From positions 1 through 11,174 of the forward strand of contig PQAN01000040.1 of the NCBI GenBank assembly GCA_003105285.1: DNA of 11,174 nucleotides. The letters are read 5' to 3'. Positions 1 through 7,343 of the stretch are shown piece after piece. A model generated the notes under the pieces. It saw only the letters and a program-made list of their open reading frames with translations, was not told the DNA's origin and did no database searches. The position numbers and the translations under genes were made by a program. The first letter of the stretch is position 1. Each line of letters begins with the position of its first letter. Source of the stretch: Methylocystaceae bacterium. Lineage in GTDB: Bacteria > Pseudomonadota > Alphaproteobacteria > Rhizobiales > Beijerinckiaceae.

Positions 1-225
1 GACGGCCTACGCCGGAGGGTTACCGTGCCGGCGCCGCTCTTGCCGATCATGATGTGCTCGGACTCCTCATGCTGAGCGATCGCATTGTGCAAGAACCGCA
101 AGGCGGCTTTATAGAGCGGCTTGGCCGTCGGCAGAAACTTCACCGTGGTGGTGCCGGCTTTACCGTCCGCCCGATACAAATACTTCCGGGAACCCTCAAC
201 CTTTACATTGGTTTCTCCAGCTGGA
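1..225 (-). pseudogene. IS6-family transposase remnant, internal fragment, runs off left edge
   Basis: Read on the minus strand from about 225 leftwards, the frame gives ETNVKVEG, then KYLYRADGKAG, then KAALRFLHNAIAQH and IGKSGAGT. This follows the order of the DDE core of IS6/IS240-type transposases (DETYVKVKG, YLYRAVD, KAALRFLRKAIGQH, TIDKSGANT). The Asp expected before the first Glu is Gly (GET instead of DET), and the Asp of the second catalytic block (IDKS) is also Gly. The fragment should therefore be catalytically dead. The N-terminal helix-turn-helix part is missing; the frame stays open upstream to a GTG at 324-326, but that stretch does not resemble the family. The C-terminal part would lie left of the window. 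The family call rests on remembered consensus patterns. I see no terminal repeat. Confidence 0.7.
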
Positions 226-402
226 GCCAACCGGCCAACGCACGCAGAGAATCTGCCGATCGAAAAGGCGGTTTTGAAAAAATCATTGACGCTCAGCACC
301 GCGGTCGCCCCATCGCCCGGTAACACTCCTTACCCGCAACTATGCCTCGCTCATCCGGGTTGCACCTAGCCGCCGAGACAGCTCTGATCGCTATCGCCCT
401 TG

Positions 403-3400
403 CTACACCGTGATTACGATATCTGTCGCGGCCACCGCCGGGCCTCCTGTCAAAGCGGCAAAGGCTATCGCGTCTGCGCCAGAGCCGCCATTCGCGTCCC
501 AATACAGCGTCCCCGCATTCGCGCCCGCATTGTCATAGATGAAGCAGGGAACTGCATTGTTCGCGGCTGCAAAATCCCCTACCGTGGTCAACCTCGCCGA
601 TTCGCCCGCTACGAGCCCGCCACCAAATCCTCCTGCGGATATCCAAATTGAGTCTGCCCCGGTGGTGAAATCATTGATGACGTCGAGACCGTCCGACAGC
701 GACGAGAACAGGAACGCATCATTGCCGACTCCACCGGCCAACAAGTCGACTCCGCCCTCGCCATTCAACACGTCATCGCCCGCCCCACCATTTAGCACGT
801 CGCTTCCTGCGCCGCCGTTCAGTTTGTCGGCACCGGCAAGGCCGAGAATCTGGTTGGTCAATTCATTGCCTGTCAGCGTCAGCCCCCTCGAACCCGCATT
901 TGCGATCAGATATTCAACCTGCTGGCCCGCTCCCAGCGTGTAATTCGAGCTGATGAATGCAATGTCGGCTCCCTCTCCCGCCGCCTCGTTCACCACATCC
1001 GCGGCGTCGTCGACAAAATAGATGTCGTTGCCAATTCCACCAGACAGAGTGTCTGCCCCGACACTTCCGTCGATTACGTCATCGCCTGATCCGCCGATCA
1101 GAATGTCGTTGTTCGCCCCGCCGTTCAGCGTGTCGTTCCCAGCGTCCCCGTCCAGCATATCGGCGCCGGCCAAGCCCAAGATGAAATTATTCGCTTCATT
1201 GCCGATCAGCGTCAGCCCCGTAGAACCCGCATTGGCGACCAGATATTCAACTTCCTGTCCTGCTCCCAGTTCATAATTCACGCTGACGAAAACATAGTCA
1301 GTTCCCTCGCCCGCTGCCTCGCTCACCTTATCCGAGGCGTTGTCGGTAAAATAGATGTCATTGCCAATTCCCCCAGACAGCGTATCCGGCCCGACGCCGC
1401 CGTTCAGAACATCATCGCCTCCTTCGCCGTCAATGATATTTATGCCGTCGTCGCCGATCAGCGTATCGGCGAACGCCGAACCAATCAGATTTTCGACTCC
1501 CGAAATCGTATCGACTCCGCCTCCCAGCGTATTCTGCGCCATTCCGATCCGGAGATCGACGACTACACCACTGTCGGTCGCCGAGGCATAAGTCACCGTG
1601 TCCACACCTTGACCGCCAATGAGTTTATCATTTGTCCCCCGACCGCTCTCTACGAGAGTGTCGTTTCCACGCCCGCCGTCGAGTAGACTATCAAATTCTC
1701 CATTTGTATAAAGAATATCGTTTCCATCGCCCGCAAAGCCTTTGGTGAGGTATCCGGCGACATCAACCTCATGCCCATTTATCGATGACTCCATAGACCA
1801 TGGACGCAAGTCGATGACGTTGTCGCCTGTAGCGGCCGAGGCATTGAAGCTGTCGTACGGCGATATCGGGGAGATCCATCCTAAGTCGTTATTAAATTCG
1901 TCCGTGAAGATCCATTGGCGAGGCTCGGCGTCGCTCGCGCCAAAAACGGTAATGCTCCAATCCGCCGGGGGGATGACTTCCTGACCATCGATGAACGTCC
2001 GAAGGGCCCATTTCTCGCCTGAGTGCCAGTCCTCACCCCGATATTTCTCTGAGCCGAATGCGAATCGGAGGTGGCGATGGCCGTCCGAGCCGATGTAGAT
2101 GCTCGACTCACCGAGCGTCGACTGCTCTCCGTTCAGCAATATCGATTCTCGATTAGAAAAATAGCTATATGACTGGGCTTCATAGCTCGTCCCATTATTA
2201 GTCCAACTATAGGTGCCTTGGCCAAGCGGCTCGAAAGTGATTGCGAGACGGTTGATCGGATAAAGTTCCATGTCGAGATCGACAGTGATCTGCACATGTT
2301 CGACCGACACTGCAACGTCTGAGGGCAGAGTGACATAGGAGACCGGAAACGTATAGTCGTACTCGATGTGGGCCCCGACCGGTATCCAGAAAGGGCCGTA
2401 ATCTAGGACGAGACGTGGCTCATGACCTACTGTCGCGGTCTGGCTGGCCGCGTTGAAGCTGATGAGGTTATTTGCCGTCTCCTGGTTCTGCCAAGTCTCG
2501 GCGAGGCGTACCGCAGCATGTGCGTCGACTTCGCCGAAACCGTAATCGCGGCTGTAATTCAGACCTCCACCATTTATGTTTTCTGCTCCATTGCCCTGCC
2601 ATGAGGTTGAAGGGTCATTCACATGTCGGGCGGAATACGCCAAGATGTTCTGCACATCTCGATAGCCGAGGTTCGGATTGGCCTCCAGCATGAGCGCGAC
2701 GACGCCAGAGACGATCGGCGTCGCGAAAGATGTCCCTTGGGCTGTCTGGTAGTCGCTGCCGAAGACCGTGCCGGTCGAACTCGTAAGAACTTCGCTGGTA
2801 GACGCAATGCTGGAGCCGGGCGCAGAAACGAGTATCGTCTCTCCTTGCGTGCTGAAGGGTTCCGGCGCAGCGGTCAGGGTCGAGGGGTCGTTTTGGGCAT
2901 TGACCCCCGCGACCGTGATTCCATAGCGCGAATTCGTCTCGTTGACATCGTTGGTGTTTCGGGTGCCGCGATCATTGCCGGCCCCGAAAACCAAAATCGT
3001 GCCCTTCCCATTTCGGCCGTCCCTCACGGCAGAAATATACGCACTTTCATAAACTGGATTTGTATAAAAGTTATCGATGAAGGAGGGAGAAAGTCCCCAG
3101 CTATTGTTGACGATGTCGTAGTCTTTCCATCGCGTCAAATCGACGTCGCTATCCAGATCGAGGAAGGCGGTCGGGATCGCCACGGAACTGATGGTCGCGT
3201 CATAGGCCACTCCGACGACGCCCTCGCCATTGCGTTCCGCGCCGATGACACCGGCGACGAAGGTCGCATGCATGCCATATTGGTCGACACCGGGAGAGCC
3301 GTTGATCTTGAAAGAATTTCCCGCGTTCGCCGCGAGGTCCGGATGCGTCAGATCGACATTGCCCGAAGGGTCGAAAACCGCGATGCTGACGCCGGCGCCC

Positions 3401-5316
3401 GTATAATCCTCCCACACCGGCAGCACATTGACTTCGGACAGATACCATTGCGCGTCGAACATTTCGTCGGTCGGATGGTCGGGCGTGTCGAGAAAAACCG
3501 TTCCCGCCATTTCGGCCACATTGGCCGTGCCGACCTGCTGCGCATAGAGGCCAGTCTGCCCCTCGCTGTCCAGTACCTGATATTTGAACTTCATCACGCC
3601 GGTAAAGCCGGCCTCGGGCGTGAAGGTGATCGTCGCCCCGTCGGCGCTGAGCGCCACCGTCCCGCCGATGGCCGCGCCGCTCGCGCCGGGTGCGATCGGA
3701 TCGCCGTTCACATCGAGCAATTGCCGGATCGACAGCGTGCGCCCGGCGACATTCTTGTCATTGGCCAGCACATCGGACGCCGAAATCACATAGGGTCCGA
3801 CGCTCGTGACATCGATCCGGTCATTGGCAGGCAGCGTCAGCCCATAGGTCGGCAGGCTGGAATCGAGCGCCACATTGGTGATGTCGGCGAAATTCAGCGT
3901 CGAAATATCTTTCAGCGTGTCGGTTCCGTCGCGATCCGCATGGCTGTCGGCGACGGTGAAGGTCCCGTCCGTATTCTGCGTGACCGTGTAATCGGCGAAG
4001 GAGCCCCGATAGCTCGCGACCGAATAGCCGCCCGTTCCAATCAGAAGGTCGTCGCCTTCATCGCCCTCGAGCATATTGGCGCCATTCGGTCCAGACACTG
4101 CGCCGCCCACCAGAATGTCGTCGCCGCCCTCGCCATAGACGATGTCGTCGCCCTCATTGCCATAGATGAGATCGCTGCCGTCGCCGCCGCGCAGCACGTC
4201 GTTTCCGGCTCCGCCGTCGATGTAATCATCGCCCGTATTGCCGGTAATGGCGTCGTCTGCGATGCCGCCGATCAATATGTCATTGCCGCCGGCGCCGTCG
4301 AGGAAGGCGTTGGAGGTCATTCCCGAGGCGTTGAACACATCGTCGCCATCGTCGCCGATCGCCTCCTCCACATGGGCGGCGGCGAGGTCGAGCGTCACGC
4401 CGACCGTGTCATTGACCTTGACGATGTCAAAGCCGCCGCCGCCGTCTATATTCGCCTGCGCGGTCACGGCGTTGATGAACAGCAGATCGTCGCCGGCGCC
4501 GCCGCGCAGCGTCAGCGATCCGGTCCCGCCGCCAAGCCAGTAGGAGCGCGTGTCGTTTGGATCGGCGAGAAAGGCGTCATTGCCCGTCGTCGAATAAAAT
4601 CCGTCCGGATGCGTTCCATCGGCCAGCGTGAAATTCGACACGTCGATCGAATGGCCGGCGTCGTCGGTCACGATATAGCTCGTGACCGTCTCGGCTCCAT
4701 AAGCACGGGCGACCGTCGCGCCGGGAAGCCGCGTCAGCGTCGCGCCGGCGCTGTCGGCTTCGAAGTCGACACTCGCCGCCTCGCCGGTCGTTCCATTGGC
4801 CCTCGTGAAGCTCGTCCGGTTCACAATGTCGTTGTCGGCGATCGTTTCGCCCTGATTGTCGGAGCCTTGCAGGGAGATCGACGCAATGCCGAACTCGTCG
4901 AGCGTCTTCAATTCGCTCGCGTCGGTGACGCCGTCCTCATTGGCGTCGACCCAGACGCGCAGATCGTCGAAATAAGAATTGCCAGTCCGCCAATTGATCT
5001 GCGCTGTTGCGCGCGAGAATGCGGCGGCGCTGGGCTGCGCGAGCGAGGCGAGCGCGCCGAGGCTGTCACTATAGGATCCCCGGTCGAACCGCGCGGAAAT
5101 CGTCTCGGTAATATTGTCGATGACGCCATTGCCGTTGAGATCGAGCGCGAGAATGCCGTCGCCGCCGACCGCCCATCCGGTCTGATGCAGCCTGCCGTCG
5201 CCAAGGACGTCGAAGAGGACCGTCTGCGAGACCCAATTGGAGAGCGTAATCCCGTCGCCGTTGAGATCGAGCACGAGCGGATCGATGTTGCTGATCTGAG
5301 TAGAATTCGAGCTCAT
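403..5316 (-). CDS. RTX-repeat S8 (kexin/subtilisin-like) serine peptidase, probable type I secreted protein
   Basis: A 1637-residue protein, probably exported and calcium-stabilised, that should cleave proteins outside the cell. Residues 8-170 form a Ca-binding domain rich in DLNGDG-type loops (DPLVLDLNGDG, DLNGNGVID, DANEDGVTD). RTX repeats occupy about 339-428. An Ig/cadherin-like domain with VLAND and FTPEAGFTG spans about 500-605. The S8 peptidase covers about 620-935, with Asp649 (VFDPSG), His683 (YGMHATFVAG), Asn781 (GAGND) and Ser863 (GTSFATP). A kexin-type P domain follows at about 985-1122. A second RTX region covers about 1190-1530, and the last 105 residues resemble the C-terminal secretion region of serralysin-type proteins (GNDAFLF, INDFTTGAD, LYWDANG). 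There is no Sec signal peptide, as expected for type I secretion, but no ABC exporter genes are nearby. The ATG at 5314-5316 has only a weak ribosome site and abuts an IS3 fragment. The N-terminal domain usually sits inside larger RTX proteins, so the gene may be 5'-truncated. The single Cys I noted (1591) is unusual in RTX exports. The domain calls are firm; substrate and expression are unknown. Confidence 0.9.
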   Translation of the reverse strand: MSSNSTQISNIDPLVLDLNGDGITLSNWVSQTVLFDVLGDGRLHQTGWAVGGDGILALDLNGNGVIDNITETISARFDRGSYSDSLGALASLAQPSAAAFSRATAQINWRTGNSYFDDLRVWVDANEDGVTDASELKTLDEFGIASISLQGSDNQGETIADNDIVNRTSFTRANGTTGEAASVDFEADSAGATLTRLPGATVARAYGAETVTSYIVTDDAGHSIDVSNFTLADGTHPDGFYSTTGNDAFLADPNDTRSYWLGGGTGSLTLRGGAGDDLLFINAVTAQANIDGGGGFDIVKVNDTVGVTLDLAAAHVEEAIGDDGDDVFNASGMTSNAFLDGAGGNDILIGGIADDAITGNTGDDYIDGGAGNDVLRGGDGSDLIYGNEGDDIVYGEGGDDILVGGAVSGPNGANMLEGDEGDDLLIGTGGYSVASYRGSFADYTVTQNTDGTFTVADSHADRDGTDTLKDISTLNFADITNVALDSSLPTYGLTLPANDRIDVTSVGPYVISASDVLANDKNVAGRTLSIRQLLDVNGDPIAPGASGAAIGGTVALSADGATITFTPEAGFTGVMKFKYQVLDSEGQTGLYAQQVGTANVAEMAGTVFLDTPDHPTDEMFDAQWYLSEVNVLPVWEDYTGAGVSIAVFDPSGNVDLTHPDLAANAGNSFKINGSPGVDQYGMHATFVAGVIGAERNGEGVVGVAYDATISSVAIPTAFLDLDSDVDLTRWKDYDIVNNSWGLSPSFIDNFYTNPVYESAYISAVRDGRNGKGTILVFGAGNDRGTRNTNDVNETNSRYGITVAGVNAQNDPSTLTAAPEPFSTQGETILVSAPGSSIASTSEVLTSSTGTVFGSDYQTAQGTSFATPIVSGVVALMLEANPNLGYRDVQNILAYSARHVNDPSTSWQGNGAENINGGGLNYSRDYGFGEVDAHAAVRLAETWQNQETANNLISFNAASQTATVGHEPRLVLDYGPFWIPVGAHIEYDYTFPVSYVTLPSDVAVSVEHVQITVDLDMELYPINRLAITFEPLGQGTYSWTNNGTSYEAQSYSYFSNRESILLNGEQSTLGESSIYIGSDGHRHLRFAFGSEKYRGEDWHSGEKWALRTFIDGQEVIPPADWSITVFGASDAEPRQWIFTDEFNNDLGWISPISPYDSFNASAATGDNVIDLRPWSMESSINGHEVDVAGYLTKGFAGDGNDILYTNGEFDSLLDGGRGNDTLVESGRGTNDKLIGGQGVDTVTYASATDSGVVVDLRIGMAQNTLGGGVDTISGVENLIGSAFADTLIGDDGINIIDGEGGDDVLNGGVGPDTLSGGIGNDIYFTDNASDKVSEAAGEGTDYVFVSVNYELGAGQEVEYLVANAGSTGLTLIGNEANNFILGLAGADMLDGDAGNDTLNGGANNDILIGGSGDDVIDGSVGADTLSGGIGNDIYFVDDAADVVNEAAGEGADIAFISSNYTLGAGQQVEYLIANAGSRGLTLTGNELTNQILGLAGADKLNGGAGSDVLNGGAGDDVLNGEGGVDLLAGGVGNDAFLFSSLSDGLDVINDFTTGADSIWISAGGFGGGLVAGESARLTTVGDFAAANNAVPCFIYDNAGANAGTLYWDANGGSGADAIAFAALTGGPAVAATDIVITV
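727..1392 (-). repeat. 333-bp in-frame tandem duplication in the RTX gene
   Basis: Two adjacent copies (1060-1392 and 727-1059, each 111 codons) encode units that both begin with G(P/A)DTLSGGIGNDIYF. Both continue through EAAGEG, LGAGQ(E/Q)VEYL, ANAGS, GLTL.GNE and ILGLAGAD. Corresponding bases are exactly 333 apart: for example, the GATGTC at 1021 matches that at 1354. The last few codons of the second copy grade into the C-terminal domain. Each unit pairs RTX nonapeptides with an inserted non-RTX strand module, so the array could expand or contract by recombination. Confidence 0.85.
4033..4302 (-). repeat. RTX nonapeptide block 1 (GGxGxDxLx)
   Basis: About nine consecutive glycine/aspartate nonapeptides encoded on the minus strand (residues about 339-428), including GGAGNDVLRGG, GNEGDDIVYG and GEGGDDILVGG. 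In RTX proteins such repeats wind into a calcium-filled beta-roll that folds after secretion. This block lies before the peptidase; the second RTX region lies after it. The peptidase is thus bracketed by beta-rolls rather than followed by a single one. Confidence 0.85.
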
Positions 5317-5318
5317 GA

Positions 5319-5684
5319 GAGAATAGCGCCGTCCTGTCCTGGTCGGAGGCGAACAAGGTCGAATGGCATTTTATCATGCCGGGCAAGCCGATGCAGAACG
5401 GCTTCTGCGAGAGCTTCAACGGCCGCATGCGGGACGAGTTGCTCAACGAGACACTGTTCTTCGGCCTCGACCACGCGAGAGAAAAAGTTCGCTCTTGGGT
5501 TCACGATTACACCCACCGGCGCCCGCACTCTTCCCTCGGCTATGCGACGCCGGCGGACTATGCGGCCGCGCTCACCGCAACAGGTGATCGGCTGCGCAAC
5601 CCCGACCAGCTCCGCCGATCGCCTGTTGCTCACCCCACGCCCGCGGGCGTATCAACCACCGGGACTCAACTCGCCGCTGGATGA
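5319..5684 (+). pseudogene. IS3-family transposase (OrfB), C-terminal fragment
   Basis: The frame reads [16 protein letters not shown], then [19 protein letters not shown], then [15 protein letters not shown] and [12 protein letters not shown]. This is the end of an rve-type IS3 transposase, including the catalytic Glu of the DDE triad in the block FCESFNG. A TGA at 5316-5318 closes the frame on the left, and the two catalytic Asp residues and the whole N-terminus are absent, so no active enzyme is possible. The natural C-terminus and the element's right end are preserved downstream. IS407-group membership is inferred from the terminal repeat. An internal ATG at 5376 could start a short peptide, but I treat that as debris. 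Confidence 0.9.
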
Positions 5685-5690
5685 ATTATC

Positions 5691-5702
5691 GGGGCCAGGT
5701 CA
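5691..5702 (+). repeat. Right terminal inverted repeat of the IS3-family element
   Basis: GGGGCCAGGTCA, in the position expected just after the transposase stop at 5682-5684. Its reverse complement begins TGACCTG, the usual tip of IS407-group elements. It marks the exact junction with the recombinase fragment that follows. Confidence 0.7.
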
Positions 5703-5945
5703 CAGGTAATCCGCCGCGAGTTCGTCGGTATGAGCCTGCGCGCCCTCATCGATCGCGCCCGGAGGAGCGGATGGCGCACGCTATGGAGCGTGGGGGAGGA
5801 AGATGGCCGCGAGACGCAGATCGTCGCCTCCATGTTCTCGGCCTTTTGGAGCGCCTTCAGCCGAGGCGAGCTGGAAATTGCCGATGAAAACAAGACCCTC
5901 TATTCGCTTCGCCACGATTTCAACGATGCGCGGAAGGCCGTGTGC
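5703..5945 (+). pseudogene. Tyrosine recombinase (phage-type integrase) fragment
   Basis: Directly after the IS3 right end an open frame reads VIRREFVGMSLRALIDRARR, then a Phe/Trp-rich stretch, then LYSLRHDFNDARKAV before the homology stops. The last part matches the HxxR box of tyrosine recombinases (HSFRHTFKDA type), with the first His replaced by Tyr and Arg-His kept. The preceding residues fit the variable spacer of alphaproteobacterial integrases. The N-terminal arm and the first catalytic Arg are missing on the left, and the catalytic Tyr on the right. The IS3 element probably inserted into this gene. The frame happens to stay open into the downstream gene, but the sequence after about 5945 belongs to another element. 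Family assignment is moderate because only one motif is diagnostic. Confidence 0.55.
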
Positions 5946-5969
5946 CCCCCTAGCATCATGCCGACGCTT

Positions 5970-6080
5970 TCATGGGCACGCAGAGGCCGGGACGGGTTGA
6001 ACCGCCCCGCCGCGAGCCGTTCCGCACACCTGAAAGCTGCGTTTCGCCAAATCGATCGCCAAGACATAGACTTCCGTCAT
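5970..6080 (-). pseudogene. IS110-family transposase, N-terminal stub
   Basis: On the minus strand an ATG at 6078-6080 opens 36 codons reading MTEVYVLAIDLAKRSFQVCG followed by TARGGAV. This is the start of a DEDD transposase of the IS110 family, with the first catalytic Asp in IDLAK. After GGAV the match to the family is lost and a TGA follows at 5970-5972. A shift of one base would give FNPSRPL, which could be a decayed continuation (compare FNRxVSR in relatives). An AGGAGGG ribosome site (6085-6091 as CCCTCCT on plus) still precedes the ATG, so the original 5' leader is retained. The other three catalytic acids are absent. Confidence 0.75.
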
Positions 6081-6197
6081 AACGCCCTCCTTCCTCGCGC
6101 CTTCCGACATCATACGACGCCGGCCGAAGGGGGCATCCACCCCATCAGTTCAAGCTTTGCTCTTGACGGCCATCCACTTATTGTCGACGGTTCTGCC

Positions 6198-6614
6198 ATG
6201 GCGAAGCTCTGGCCCGGTTTGCGTAGAATGGCGCGCGCACCCGTAACACACGGGATCGTCGCGCTATTTCTCCTGCAGACGCTGGCCTTCGTCTTCTCTT
6301 CGAACGGCCGAGTCGTCTTTGCAGGCGCCGACGCCGGGTCGTCGATCGCCATGGCGGGCGAAATCTGCCAGTCGATGGCGCGCGGCGACGGCGAGCCCCC
6401 CGCCCGACCGACCCATCATCACCATTGCACATTGTGCTCCGCCGGCGGCGACGGCCAGGCGGAGAATGTCGCGGCATTCCTGGCGCGCGTCATCCTCGTC
6501 CTGGCTCCGCGATCCGACGCCGCGCCCGCCTGGCCGCTTCGAAACGACGCCGCCTCATTCCCGACCGGATGGACGAGTTCCTGGTCGTCGCGAGCGCCGC
6601 CGCCGCTTTCTTGA
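6198..6614 (+). CDS. DUF2946-type small His/Cys protein, membrane-anchored or exported
   Basis: A 138-residue protein. Residues 14-34 form a hydrophobic segment after basic residues (signal anchor or signal peptide), followed by an Ala/Gly-rich linker, Cys57, then HHHHCTLC at 73-80. Basic N-terminus, one hydrophobic stretch and a late His/CxxC cluster match the DUF2946 family, which is often found beside TonB-dependent receptor genes and whose function is not established. The cluster would lie in the periplasm and could bind a soft metal; that is inference. The start is uncertain: neither ATG 6198 nor ATG 6228 has a convincing ribosome site. The frame is open well upstream, but that part belongs to IS and integrase debris. 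It is the first gene of the plus-strand cassette, 109 bp before the sigma factor gene. Confidence 0.65.
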   Translation: MAKLWPGLRRMARAPVTHGIVALFLLQTLAFVFSSNGRVVFAGADAGSSIAMAGEICQSMARGDGEPPARPTHHHHCTLCSAGGDGQAENVAAFLARVILVLAPRSDAAPAWPLRNDAASFPTGWTSSWSSRAPPPLS

Positions 6615-6723
6615 CCTCGACGTCTTCCTCGCGAACGCGGGGCGGAGCCTCGACAGGCGGACGAACGGTCCACCGCGCTTTTCCACATCCGATTGTGTTC
6701 CCCGCCTTCAGCGGACGCGGCAT

Positions 6724-7224
6724 ATGTTCGAGACCAGGCGCCGATCCATCGGCGAACTCTTCGAGCGTCATCGAGACGAATTGCTCGGCTTTTTGAACAA
6801 CAGGGTAGGGAGCGCCGACGCCCCCGATCTTCTGCAGGAGGCGTTCGCGCGCGTCATTCGGCGCGACGACGAGAAGCCCATCGCCGCGCCACTCTATTTC
6901 CTGCTGAAAGTCGCCGCCAATCTGGCGCGCGATCATTCCCGCCGCCGCGCTTTCGAATCGAAATGGTTGAATTTCGGCGCCGACTGCGCCGACGGCCTCT
7001 CCCCGGAGGAAACGCCGTTGGAGCGTTTGGAGCGCAAGGAGAGGGCGCGGCTTTTCCGCGACGCCGTGGCGGGACTGCCGCCGCGCTGCCGCGAGGTGTT
7101 CGTTCTGTGCTTCCACGAGAAGAAGCCTCTGCCCGAGATCGCGCGGGAACTCGGCATTTCCGACAGCATGGCGCGGCGCCATCTGCGTCTGGCGCTGAAA
7201 CGCTGCCGGGAGGCGATCGAATGA
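6724..7224 (+). CDS. FecI-family ECF RNA polymerase sigma factor
   Basis: A 166-residue cytoplasmic sigma factor. Region 2 covers about 10-75, with the core-binding block DAPDLLQEAFARVI and the -10-recognition stretch YFLLKVAANLARDHSRRR. Region 4 covers about 118-163, with LPPRCREVFVL and the helix-turn-helix PEIARELGISDSMARRHL. The NLARDHSRR and SMARRHL signatures are those of FecI-type sigma factors that serve TonB-dependent receptors. The ATG at 6724 gives the usual ECF length, although the frame is open upstream. Its TGA overlaps an ATG in the next reading frame (7221-7224), so translation is probably linked to the FecR gene. Its likely target is the receptor promoter downstream; no clear -35/-10 pair could be identified by eye. 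Confidence 0.92.
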   Translation: MFETRRRSIGELFERHRDELLGFLNNRVGSADAPDLLQEAFARVIRRDDEKPIAAPLYFLLKVAANLARDHSRRRAFESKWLNFGADCADGLSPEETPLERLERKERARLFRDAVAGLPPRCREVFVLCFHEKKPLPEIARELGISDSMARRHLRLALKRCREAIE

Positions 7225-7343
7225 GGTCGTCCGAGGCTCCGGTTGCGGCCGGCGGCGCATCTCATTCTAATATAGGCGCTGGCCATGGGACGGCCGGCGC
7301 CGCTCGGAGGCGATCGACTGCTCATGCGTATGGAACCGGGACG

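Larger units (their letters stand above)
5319..5702 (+). mobile_element. Truncated IS3-family element (IS407-like), right end only
   Basis: The fragment runs from inside the transposase gene to GGGGCCAGGTCA at 5691-5702. Its reverse complement, TGACCTGGCCCC, closely resembles the terminal repeat of IS407-group elements (TGACCTG plus a run of C). The left end and most of the transposase are missing; the left breakpoint falls at about 5300-5322, at the start codon of the RTX gene. No target duplication can be tested because only one end survives. Confidence 0.75.

Noticed and set aside
20..60. Walker-A-like GKSGAGT read on the minus strand
   Set aside because: The position aligns with the second catalytic block of IS6 transposases (DKSGANT) with Asp and Asn changed to Gly; the resemblance to a nucleotide-binding loop is accidental.
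326..402. Search for a terminator after the RTX gene and for a small gene
   Set aside because: No stable hairpin with a T run and no start codon with a ribosome site and coding character were seen.
727..1740. Possible CRISPR or satellite array from the regular minus-strand repeats
   Set aside because: The periodicity is that of RTX nonapeptide and 111-codon protein repeats in an unbroken reading frame, not of identical repeats with unique spacers.
2623..5709. 1028-codon open frame on the plus strand opposite the RTX gene
   Set aside because: Arg/Ile/Val-rich product without domains, wholly explained by codon bias of the minus-strand gene; its end runs through the IS3 fragment in the wrong frame.
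5730..6197. Upstream extension of the DUF2946-type gene to ATG 5730
   Set aside because: The extension is integrase fragment followed by antisense IS110 sequence; the open frame is accidental.
6615..6723. Promoter for the sigma factor gene
   Set aside because: No convincing -35/-10 pair or dyad could be found; the gene may be read from upstream.
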